Below are positions 14,293-24,490 of a stretch of DNA of 64,000 nt, piece by piece. Source of the DNA: Anisakis pegreffii (taxonomy: Eukaryota > Nematoda > Chromadorea > Rhabditida > Anisakidae); NCBI GenBank assembly GCA_035041965.1, contig JAPYMA010000736.1, positions 243,476 to 307,475 of the forward strand, written 5' to 3'. Below the pieces are notes generated by a model that had not been told where the DNA came from, made no database searches, and was given only the letters and a program-made list of their open reading frames with translations. The translations under genes and the position numbers were made by a program. Within the stretch, counting starts at the first letter, position 1. The number at the start of each line of letters is the position of its first letter.

Positions 14293-15260
14293 ATGAAGCC
14301 ACAACAGCAACAGAATCATGGGAATGCAGCTAGATTCGCTGGTTTCTACTGCATGATCTTTACTCTGGCAACACTCTTGACAACCGTGCAAGCAGCTGGT
14401 AGGTACTAAATTGTTTTAATATATAGAATTCAGGACGTTCAAACAGTTTTTAATCGAGAGACCATTTTTGAGAGTTATCCGGCTCATAAACTATCAGTGG
14501 AGTGTTAGTGAGAATTAGAGCGATTGAATGAAGTCATTTAGATGAAGTTTGAACCTTCAGGTAGATGCTACGTAAACGGTCCAGGAACTTCAATTCAAGG
14601 TGCCGACTACAGACGAGACTATGACATTACGCTGAGACACTGTGCGGTCACATGCAGGGAGGATCCGTGCTGTATGGCTTTCGAGTGGCTCTCAGATGGG
14701 ATGTGCACACTGAAGACTCGCTCGTTGAACGGTACCATCGCAAATATTGACGGTGTCTACTTTGGGCTCTGTCTTGATACAGGTAAACTAATCCCATTTG
14801 GTGGAAACAATTAAATTTCTTACAGGGTAGCACCTTATCAGGACATCAATAAGTGAAAGCCTAGGTCTAAATCCCTTTGCGGATAGCATATCCACTCCAT
14901 GACCAATGATAATACGGCGAAATACTGTCACATTGACTGATATGATAGTCAGTGCGCCTTGAAAACAAAGCCCCGTCCAGGGCAGAAGTAAACTTGGCCG
15001 CAATTTCAGACGACGTCGACCGGAATCGTTTCTGGGATCATGTGGTTTTTGGACCTGAAACAGGCAGTGTTCCAGCGATCGACCGGGAAGAATGTGCTGA
15101 CTTTTGCAGTACACTGCCCGATACACAAATGTACTCGTGGCAGACGAGCAACCCGAGGAATATGGACGAACCTATCGGGGACTGCACCTGTATCAAAGAA
15201 CTCAATCGAATACAACTGCATTTCGGCTCTTTTGCTGGCGTCTTAGCGCAAGAAAGATGA
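14293..15260 (+). CDS. Secreted protein with two PAN/Apple-like modules
   Basis: Three exons, 14293-14398, 14561-14782 and 14953-15260, join in phase to encode 211 residues. The chosen ATG (14293) begins a short polar, Gln-rich leader followed by a hydrophobic stretch containing FYCMIFTLATLLTTVQAAG, a good signal peptide. Exon 2 is a PAN/Apple-like module with the pattern GRC..HCAVTCREDPCCMAF..GMCTLKT..GLC. Exon 3 contains a second, weaker one (EECADFCSTLPDTQMYSW..GDCTCIKEL) and ends LHFGSFAGVLAQER. PAN modules bind proteins or carbohydrates outside the cell. The same frame stays open upstream to an ATG at 13915, right after TTCTCAG, so a longer N-terminus or a trans-spliced leader is possible. 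A perfect hairpin follows the stop. No membrane anchor is visible. Confidence 0.72.
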
Positions 15261-15272
15261 TAATGAAAGAAA

Positions 15273-15323
15273 TTTGGCCAAGCCAATATGGTCACGCAAT
15301 GTGACCATATTGGCTTGGCCAAA
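15273..15323. repeat. Perfect 23-bp inverted repeat with 5-nt loop
   Basis: Arms 15273-15295 (TTTGGCCAAGCCAATATGG..) and 15301-15323 are exact reverse complements around the loop GCAAT. Pairing extends imperfectly outward: GTCTTAGCGCAAG near 15240 matches CTTGCGCGAAGAC near 15330. It begins 13 nt after the PAN gene stop, so it would lie in the 3' UTR. Confidence 0.9.
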
Positions 15324-15471
15324 CCGTTGCTTGCGCGAAGACCAAGTCGGCTTTGAGCCGCCTCAATTGAGCCCCAGCGGGTCCACTGAAAAAGCACGGA
15401 AAGTCAGGTTGGAATAGTGCTGAATTGCACCGTTAAACGGAGACAATTGCCCATCTTAAGTTGGAGTGTAA

Positions 15472-15500
15472 GGCTAAGCCTAAGCCTAATCCTAATCCAT
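15472..15500. repeat. Short interstitial telomere-like array
   Basis: GGCTAAGCCTAAGCCTAATCC is a degenerate run of the TTAGGC hexamer (seen as GCCTAA). Confidence 0.6.
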
Positions 15501-18500
15501 AATCCACTTATTACACCTAACGATTGGCCTACTAACAATAAGCTCAGTTTAATACGACTGTAAGGTTTGAACATGCGATATTTTTATGATGGATTGTCTC
15601 GCCGGTTAAACAAAACCTTAGGTGTTCTCTCGATAAACTTCAACCTCAATTCAATTTTAAAGATGATCGATTATCGATAGCCAACGATTCATCTTGATCA
15701 TTTGCTAGATCAATTTGCGGGAGATACAATTTTATTCGAAGGCAATGCCCTCCGCCATCGTATTAGTACCATGCCAAAAACGACTTGTTCATGCTCTAAC
15801 AAGCTTACAACCTTATAAATCTTGTTCCAAAAGTGATATTTCTGATGTTCTCGTGTTTCCGTGACTCTGTGAGGGTAATGCTATTGACTTATATAAAAAC
15901 GTGAATTCCAATGACTGGAATAAAATTTTTCTCAAAAAAATTCTATCTGTTATTTCATGTTTTCCATTCCTACTTATATTATTGTTGTTGAAATACTTGT
16001 GAGTTACCCAGCTCATGACTTAAAAGTAATTATATTATGAATACTCTCACAATCAGATCAATGCGTTTAGAAATATGACTTTAGAATGAAAAATTTCTCC
16101 AACGTTTACCCAGCTCGGGTCATGAGCTCGTGATTTTTTCGTTGTGATTTTTCCTGTTTTGGCTATGGGACCATATTCAAGTTGTATGTGTATTTAGACT
16201 GTTTGTGAATCTTTTAAAATCAAAATCTCAGCGGATTTGCCGTCGTTCATATTGTTTCGCCTGTTCTTCGTTCTATTTCTGTTGGTGTTACGGTATATTT
16301 TAACAGTTTAATTGTTGTATTCACTCTATCAACCAAAACCTTCTGTCTGTGTTATCCGTATCCTCTTATCAACTATATAACATAAATGTGTGTTTGTGGG
16401 ACATTTCCTAACGCTTGCAGTGTGTTTCACGCTCATTTGCTTGGGTGTAAGCCCAATCCGAAATCCCATTGCTTAAGACTTATATGATCCGAAGTTTCCC
16501 AGCTGAATCTAAATCTCGGCATCGTAAGCGCCGTAAATCCAACTCCAGACATTGCACTGAGCCTAGGCCACCACCGAATCCAAATCAAAACACAGTCAAT
16601 CAGTAGGAATTGTCCCAGCATTAAGTATTACATTCACGATCAGTTATGTGAATTCCTGATGATCAGTTTGACTTGATCAAGTACAAAAGTATTTATCGCG
16701 ATATGATCTCATCACCCTCTTTTCTTGACCAATTCTCGACGATTTTGCAGCATAAACTATGTGCTCATGAGGTTCGTCGTATTGTAGTCTTTCTCGTCAT
16801 TAGTCTGATTTCATTTGATTCCATTAAACCAAAATTATTTGTTTGTTCGTTGTATTTTTCAAGTGAAACAATCACATAATAAAAGTATTGTCAGTGTTGC
16901 AATTTGTTCTCGCAATCCAGCAAATAATTTTCTGAAATTGTTAAATTCTCATTGGAATCAAGATTGAAAACCTTGTGCGACCTTTGAATTGCATACAAAA
17001 TGAAATCATTGTTATAATAAGCAAGCATATCTTTCAATGTTACCAAAAAAGCAGCAGCAGCTCATGCTACAAAATCAGACCACATACGGCAAGCTACGAC
17101 TAATTGGAGATCAATTTAGAGCATCATATCATCCACAGGCTTGAATCGCTGACCCGTCTGCCTGTTGCACTTTCCGTTATCCTTTCTGCTATCCTAGATG
17201 ATCCACAAACTCGGTGTTACCCAGAAACCCACAAAAAGCTAGTTTAGATCATTTAGAACTGGCCAATAGCTCATCATGCTTAACCACTTCAATACCTCCT
17301 GGATTTGACGATACTTAATAATTTTGTAAAATTTTTCTGATGTCTTCCCCAAGAGAGCAAGATAGAAGTGATCAGCGATCAAATCAAACAACATTTTCAA
17401 TTGCTTGAATGCGTGTCCGGTCAATCTGCCTAACGACAGCTTGCCTAAAGACAATTTGCCTAAAGACACATTGCCTAACGGACAGTTTGTCTAAGGGACA
17501 GTTTGCCTATCAGGCGAAATATCCATTAAAAACCGTAAGTTAGGCAAACTGCCGTTCGGCAAAATGTCTTTAGGCAGGTTGACCGAATACCGGTTGAATG
17601 TTTCCACAGTGATATTCTCTCTGGTCAAACTAAACCCAGGAGATGTTGCTTCTAGGAAGAGTTTCCTTTCATGATCGAATGATGAATTCAATTCCGTGTC
17701 AGATGCTGATGTGCTCTAGAAAATTGTTGCGTTTCTAAGTTTGTGTCTTCCAACGATACAATCTGAATTCACCTTAAATGTCAACCTTTTTCAACCTGAA
17801 ATGTCAACCTAAAACTATTGAATACAGGAGGAGGTGGTGTGTTGACCTGCTGCTGCATTCAATACTTTTAATAACGGAAAAGATTACATTCATATCCGCA
17901 CGGAATAAACGACATTCACTTATATAAATGACATGAAGCAAAAACGTTTGCGTGTATAATTTAAGAATCACGTAATGCATACGGTAACTGCAAATGTCAT
18001 GTTGACTTCTGCATCGGATATTATTAGGAATGGAAATGTGAATTCGTCTATTGAATTTATCTAAAAAAATGCGAAAACTTGGAACAATTCCGCTTAAAAT
18101 GTGCTTCTCACAGGGTAAAACTCCTACTGGTAAAGAGAGATTTCAGGAGGGATAAAGAGGGATAAAGGGGGATTTCAGGGTGTCAATTGTTCTGACTGAT
18201 TCTTCCACAGTTGTTGAAGATTTTTTCTAGAATACCTGTTTGGTGACATGAAATCGACTCCTATGATGCAACAACTGAATTCCTTGCAGCAAACACCATG
18301 GTCATCAGACCAATTTCATGGTTTTCTTCTGAGTTTTTACAGTGTGCTAGCAGATTATTACGAGGACGGGGAATCGTTGTCATGTACCATCACGAATGGA
18401 TGGGGTGGTATTGGTTGAATCAATCAAAGAGGTGAAATTAAACCTAGAAGTATAGAAACAATCGCTTTATAATAAGAATAAACCACTGGCCAATGGCGTG

Positions 18501-19119
18501 TGAATTTTGATCTAATGATCTAATGAGAACGTCAACAAAAATGGCGAAAATACTAGTGGAATCGATCTGACACACCTGAAAATTAAGCAGTACCATGCAA
18601 TATACTCATCCCGGCTCGCGATTGACTTGGATAAGACGATCACCCTAAGGCTTAGGCTGCGCACGGGTTCAGGCTGAAACTCATCCCAGAGTACTTATTT
18701 ATCCAGTCTCTTGAGAATACGTCCACAAGTTTAGTACAACAGCAAATCAGTGTTCAAATGAGGATAAAGTAAGAAGGCTCTGTTCTGCCTCAAATTTGAT
18801 CATCAAGTGCGGTTGTTTTCAAAAAATCATCCAAAAATATGCATAATCATTTGAGCTTACCGTGGAATATGCGTAATCATCTGCACAACATTCTGCAATA
18901 TGCTAATTAGAGCCACGCTCACGATCTAAAATGAATCCATTTAACTGATTATAAGCAAAGGCTGCCGGGAATTTTTGAATTTATTTTCAGGCTTGATAAT
19001 ATTTATGCAAATTGATTTGTTGATGTCATCGTTGCCCAGGAATGCGTCGTCAGCCGGCCGGCCGCATAAATCTGCTCGAACCCAATTGGGATGTTTCATT
19101 CTCAGTTCGTTGAAAGCGA
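15501..19119. other. Intergenic, no supported gene
   Basis: Short frames only. A somewhat GC-richer patch at 16420-16620 reads in one plus frame as a basic, proline-rich tail (KSRHRKRRKSN..RPPPNPNQN) but has no supported start or splice context. A foldback element copy sits at 17416-17592. Confidence 0.45.
17416..17592. repeat. GCCTAA/TTAGGC foldback element, copy B
   Basis: Runs from TCCGGTCAATCTGCCTAACG to GGCAGGTTGACCGAA. The terminal inverted repeat CCGGTCAATCTGCCTAA is intact on the left and slightly diverged on the right. The middle reads GCGAAATATCCATTAAAAAC as in copy A. It is intergenic. Confidence 0.85.
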
Positions 19120-20645
19120 ATGGACGCTCGCGCAAAGATCTCGAAGTTATTTTCAAGTGCAACGGCTGCACTGAACAACGCTGCCACTGGGACTGGGACT
19201 GGTGGAAGTGCCGCAGCTGAAACTACTACGGCTCAACCGCTGCAGTCGATCAAGCCTTGTGAGTTTTTTTCCACAAATTGAATCGATTCCACTCATTTTG
19301 CTGCTTCATTCAACGTATCAATATGTAAGATCCTTGAAGTGCTGGGGTCCTTCATTCACTTATGATTAGTGATGTCTCTATAGCAAGTTTTTGAAAACTG
19401 TTCTATTCTGTTCGATTCCACTCCAAAACGGCTCTATTCTGTTCCAAACTGTTCCTTCCTCATTTGCGAACTGTTCTATTCTATTCCATGGAACAGAACA
19501 GGAATAGAACAGTTTAACTGGAATAGAGACATCACTAGTTATGACCTTTATTGTACTGGTTGCTGGTTCTCTTGCAGATAATTTGATTGGATACACTCAG
19601 TCCTCACAAAGAAGCAGCAGCAGCAGTAACCAGAAGCATTCGGCATCGTTAACCGCCTCATCGGCGAATCAGCACGGCACCAGCAACAGTCAACGACCGT
19701 CACCTCTAACCACGGTGCTAGCTCAGAATGCCGTCCAGCAAAACGCTGCCTCATCGCCAGTACGAGCACGACTGACAATTGGTGGTACCACGAGCAAGCA
19801 AAATGTGAGTTAACGTTTAAAGAGAATTTCGACCTTTTATTGAAAACCAGTCAAAATCGCTTGGCTATCATACTAGATCACGGTTTGACTGAAGACTATC
19901 AGTTGCAGATGCATAGCTCCTCACCTCACTCGCGCATTTGGAGCCCGACTGGAGCTACAAGCCCATGTCAAGTGTCACCGTCAGATGAGCAATGCTATCG
20001 ACGTACGCTAGCCGACGCTAGTTCTGGTCAGCTGACCAGCGTATGGACAACACTGAAGGATACTATACAGTCTGGCCAGGCCATGACGAACTCGAACTGC
20101 ACTCGAGCACCACAGTCCAATTCTAAAGTGGTAAGTCTCCCCTAAAATATTCTTATACTTCACTTAGAGCAGTGCTTCTCATAGAGGGTGAAATTACCCA
20201 TTTTGGGTAATTTGGGGTTCGTGGGGGTAACCGAGAGGGTCGGGTGTTGTGTTATGATAGAACGCTTTATTGTGATGTGCTAATTCTGTCTTATCGTAGC
20301 GATACAGCTACCAGTGGTAAATTTCAGATTAGTGTCACCTACGCTGATCCTACAGGTGGCAGTACAATCGTAACAAGACGACTTGAGGATGGTCATTTGG
20401 ACGTTCGTTTCGTCTACTCACGGGACTTCATTTTGGCCGCATCTTCAAGCCCCTACGCACTGGTGCCACCATCAAATGTCAAAAAAATAGTGGCGGAAAT
20501 GGGCGAGATCATTGCACCGTTTCCGACCAGCTTCTTCAATTCATTGAAGAAAGACACATTCCGCTGTGACGATTCAAATGAACTGCTAAGCACCGACTCA
20601 GTATCGGTCAATCCCGACTCTGTGCAACTGCAAGCACAACACTGA
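19120..20645 (+). CDS. Unrecognised 301-residue protein, four exons
   Basis: Exons 19120-19258, 19578-19804, 19909-20130 and 20328-20645 join in phase into one frame ending at TGA 20643-20645. The ATG follows an in-frame TGA nine bases upstream. The first half is low-complexity (Ala/Gly/Thr, then a Ser/Gln-rich run with SQRSSSSSNQ) after a short N-terminal motif, MDARAKISKLF. The last exon looks like a folded module (RRLEDGHLDVRFVYSRDF, then a PPSNVKKIVAEMGEIIAPFP segment) and ends in a Ser/Asp-rich tail. There is no signal peptide or membrane segment, suggesting an intracellular protein. I recognise no family. The exon 3 acceptor is a choice: two nearby AGs, at 19902 and 19908, keep the same frame. 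Introns 1 and 3 carry hAT-like repeat sequence. It converges on jip-1. Confidence 0.62.
19367..19537. mobile_element. hAT-like nonautonomous element (MITE), 171 bp
   Basis: Terminal inverted repeats TAGTGATGTCTCTAT (19367) and ATAGAGACATCACTA (ending 19537) are exact. The flanks CTTATGAT and GTTATGAC agree at six of eight positions, like an aged 8-bp target duplication of the hAT superfamily. The interior repeats variants of CTGTTCTATTCTGTTCC on the left and its complement on the right. It has no coding capacity and lies in intron 1 of the 301-residue protein gene. Confidence 0.7.
20166..20245. mobile_element. Possible hAT-type element fragment
   Basis: CAGTGCTTCTCATAGAGGG resembles the CAGTGGTTCTCA-type ends of hAT elements, followed by the internal foldback TTACCCATTTTGGGTAA. 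No matching right end was found. It lies in intron 3 of the 301-residue protein gene. Confidence 0.4.
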
Positions 20646-20764
20646 CCTTATCTTCCCTTTGGTAGTAATGGTAACCTGCAAATTTTAGCAGTTGGATTCA
20701 GCAGCACTTCAAACTGTTTGTTGTGCCGTTTCGAGCTCTAGCCTAACTTAACTCTGAGCCAAAG

Positions 20765-21033
20765 CTAGTGCGAAAAGCCAGCATACAATGATGATAGTAC
20801 TTGAAGAAGATAGTACTTAAATCAAATAGAAATGATAGAGCAATGGCCGATAGTGTAGTGGTGTTTAGATGCTGGGCTTGAGGATGCGATTGATCTGTTC
20901 AGAGGGCGTGAGTTCGATTCGATTCAGAACGCGTCGGTTATGCAAAATCTTTCACCAAAGTTTGATCTCATTAAAGAGATAAACGAAAGTAAATCTCTTT
21001 TGAAGAGATATTCAAAAAGGGCTTAGTTTCGAC
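20765..21033 (+). mobile_element. tRNA-derived SINE, copy 1
   Basis: About 270 bp. It contains an RNA polymerase III-like A box, TAGTGTAGTGG (20851-20861), and a B box-like GAGTTCGATTC (20910-20920), about 50 bp apart as in a tRNA-related head. The right end is GGGCTTAGTTTCGAC. Inverted copies lie at 25299-25563 and 50483-50825. It sits just downstream of the 301-residue protein gene. Confidence 0.7.
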
Positions 21034-22284
21034 ACTATGCATCGCAGTAATCCCGAGCGCTTGAACTCTAGAACAGTTAGAAGATCTCTGACCAAAAACT
21101 GTCGCTATGAGACCATAGGTTACCGAGAGCTGGAATCCGCTGTTGAAGCCTGCAGTTGCGCAGTCGTAGGCTCTCGTCGATAGCTCAGTAGCAGTTTTCA
21201 GATTCTGCAATTATTTTAGCTTTGTTTCGTCTCGAATTAAGTGTTTTATTCGAATATCGTTGATCGTTAGCAGGAGATTAAGTGATATCTTCAGAGGTTA
21301 CTGGAGCACATTCAAATTTTCCGTTCTGCACTCATTTCTGCCGTAATTCCTATCTGTAAACAACTCCAGTCACTATTGATATCATTTTATCATTATCCTC
21401 ATTATTGTTATCAATTTGATGTGTAGGTCTCCGTTTGAGTCAATTGCTTAATCATTATCATTGATATTACGGTGGCAGATGCATTGAGTTCCTTCAGTTC
21501 TATTGAAAATATCACTGTAATTCCCGGGTTTGTCATTGATTTTGCGTTCCAAATCACTTTTATTAGGATGCACTGAGGTCACTATAAATGTTTTTGATCC
21601 GCGCCGTTCCTGCTTTCTTCCTTCTTTCCATATTCCATTCTAGCTGGCACATTTATAGTCCACAAGCAATGGAATATTCGGATACCAGCCCAATAGTCTT
21701 GCAGCTACTAGTTACCCGAAGCTGCATCAAATCTATATCTTTTCGTACAGGTCTAGCAAGAGCTCTAATTCGGCATTCCTCTGGCGTTACAGGAAAACAA
21801 TCAGCAGAAACGCATGAAAACAACACACGAGATATATTTTTATATGTTCAATATGAAAAAATTTATTATATGTTCGATATGACCTGAATATATTTTATTT
21901 TCTGTATTTTAAAAGAAACAATGTGTTTTTTTACAAGAGATCTTTGAAGATCACGCGAATAATGAACGAATACTGCTTGATATTTCAACAGACAGACGGA
22001 GGGAGAATAGTCTTGACTGTAAAAGTCATGAAAATGATTGGTTTGATCATTATCAGATGATAGAAACGATCGAATCGATCGATCCAGCGGGTTTGTTCTC
22101 CGGAATATGCAATTTCAGATTATGGTGCAACTCCGAAAGAGAAGACATTTGGGGGAAGTATACACGGATGCTCTCTAGTAAACACTTCACATAAATAATA
22201 TAACAACAACAATAACAACAGCTCTTCAATGTCATCAAGTTTATCTAGTGCTGGGAATTTCTTAAATCCCATCTGGATTGTTCA
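21034..22284. other. Convergent intergenic region and jip-1 3' UTR side
   Basis: Lies between the ends of two convergent genes. On the minus strand AATAAA-type poly(A) signals (TTTATT as written) occur at 21862-21867 and 21894-21899, about 400 bp past the jip-1 stop. A 99-codon plus-strand frame at 21588-21887 starts with a hydrophobic, signal-like run but has no other support. Confidence 0.4.
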
Positions 22285-24490
22285 CTACTCCAAGTAGATA
22301 TCCTCTGTTGGATGCGCAAACGCCATATACTCATCGTAGGAACGTTTAAAGGCTCGTCTGAAACTAGCAGATTTATCGTGATGACAACGCCTAGCAAAAA
22401 CATTAAATTATAAGAATTCCAATTTTCCGTTAGGATTTCCAAATGCTTCGAGCTAATTCACGATGATAAAACCTTTCAAAACACGTCAATAGTCGATCAC
22501 TCAGCAGCCATACACTGTAGACTAGGTGAATTGTATCGAATTTTGGGGACATTCAAACGATTTAGGAGGATTTAAAAAATTAATTGAAGGAAACGAACCC
22601 AATTGCTTCAACAATTGGTTGTGTGGATTCATTGGACAAGAACACATGACACGCGAATCGTGGTAGCAGGGGATGTTTAGTGATAAAGCCAAAATACCTG
22701 AAAATCCGCACATTCGAAAATCATTCGAAAACCCAATTGCTTCTTCAAGACATCAGCAGTGAAAATTTTGGCGACATATCTTTCATATGTCTCGCACACA
22801 TTTCGCACATAAAATGGCTCTACGATATGTCTTCAGTATGTCGTACAAGCGATTCAATCCTAATTGTGGCCCGCGACATTATTCGCAAACATGAAGGACA
22901 AGCAAACTTAGTGTAACGCATATCACTAGTGACTCAAATCCGATTCGAATCAGTGAAATCTGCTAGATCGGTCACTTGCACTGATTCGAGATCATTTCAG
23001 TAGGTGATCTAGATCATTTCAGAAAGTGATCTAGATCATTCAGAACGTGATCTAAATCATTCAGAACGTGATCTAGATCATTCAGAACGTGATCTTTCGT
23101 TGCATACACAATCACAGAATCTAGTGTAATCAATTGATATGAACGAATAAAACTGCGCATCAGATGTTTCTTCTATCAACTGAAATTTTTCCCATCCATC
23201 TGAAAATTTTTCATCCATCTGAAATTGCCAAAACGAGAATTTTTCCACCAACGACTTCAATCACCGAAAACTAGCGATGTTGATACGAAATCGCTCGATC
23301 TGAAGCATTCTTTTAGCAGAACAAGCTGTGTGCTCACCTCAATTGTTTCGGATGAGCGCCACAAAAGGAAATATTTTGCAGACTGTAGAAAAAATCGAAT
23401 GTGGGACATTGAAAGAACTGAAAAGAAAAAATCATTAATGCCGAAAAATTTCACTGATATTCCTCATCGAGACATGAAGCAAATTCTCAATGAAGTCGGG
23501 CAGAATGTCGGTGAAAACGTACATTTTTCTTCCGTTTGTCAATTATATGAATACCACGAAAAGAAACTTCCATTAAGACAGTTTGCGGCACAATTATTTC
23601 CTCTTTATTTTGATATAAGCTAAGAACCTGAAATTGGAGCAATTATATGAGACGATTTCAAAAGTATTTCTGTAATTAGAGGGTTTTTTACCTCTCAATT
23701 AGAGTAAATGATTCGAACGTCTAAATGAGATGATGGCCGATAAAATTACTTCCTTTTAATTAGTAATAGACGTGTTGTCTTTTATGGTATCCGGTCAATC
23801 TGCCTAAGGACATTTTGCCTGATGACAGTCTGCCTAAAGACACATTGTCTAACGGACAGTTTGCCTAACTTACGGTTTTTTAACGGATATTTCGTCTAAT
23901 AGGCAAATTGTTCCTTAGGCAAATTGTCCATTAGGCAAACTGTCGTTAGGCAATTTGTCATTAGGTAAACTGTCCGTTAGGCAATGTGTCTTCAAGCAAA
24001 CCGTCATTAAGCAAAATGTCTTTAGGCAGATTGACCGGTCACGCAATACAGTGCTCAGTGCTCAGTGCATGACAGTGATTACGAACAAATCATTTCGTTC
24101 AGCAGATCAGCTCCGCATTATACCGAAGAAGTGATTACTAAATCAACACAACCATCCGATGCTATTGATTTGAGAATTTATACGATAGGAGATGGGTTTT
24201 AGAGTGCAGTTCGGAACCGGCAAGTCGTCGGTTTGGTTCCACTCACAAATAATATACCAACTGATTCACAAATAATGCTGCTCACGAATAAGATCGCTCT
24301 ATATCGAGTAATCTACTGATTTCGCTGATTCTATCACTGAGATCAGCGAGGAGCCATGATAACGTCTTGAAATCGCTCAAAATCACCTTATTCATGGCTT
24401 GTATTAAGACATCGTTGCCTTTGTGGTGTGCAACTTCGATAGATGCAAGCATTGTCAGGTAGAACGTATCTCGCTCGTTTTCCATGGTCT
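22285..24490 (-). CDS. jip-1: jip-1 exons 18-22: PTB (PID) domain and C-terminus
   Basis: Five short exons (24387-24490, 23523-23627, 23338-23417, 22599-22697, 22285-22357) rebuild a whole PTB domain. In order they read [20 protein letters not shown], then [49 protein letters not shown] and finally [14 protein letters not shown]. These track the mammalian JIP1 blocks [55 protein letters not shown] and CPTEDIYLE. The PTB domain binds cargo receptors such as those of the APP and LRP families, and the last residues bind kinesin light chain. Only the RGVKI-following segment is clearly shorter than in mammals. Confidence 0.95.

Noticed and set aside
16433..16621. Basic proline-rich tail or hydrophobic antisense frame
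   Set aside because: No start, no acceptor in phase with the PAN gene, and only about 40-60 codons.
20843..20925. A true tRNA gene at the A/B box motifs
   Set aside because: No cloverleaf with paired acceptor stem could be drawn, and the sequence is repeated as a SINE head.
21588..21887. 99-codon plus frame with a signal-like start
   Set aside because: Lies past the jip-1 poly(A) signals, with no homology or splice evidence; could be a small secreted protein but is unsupported.
23225..23623. 132-codon plus-strand frame
   Set aside because: It is the antisense of jip-1 PTB exons 19 and 20, whose minus-strand reading matches the family.
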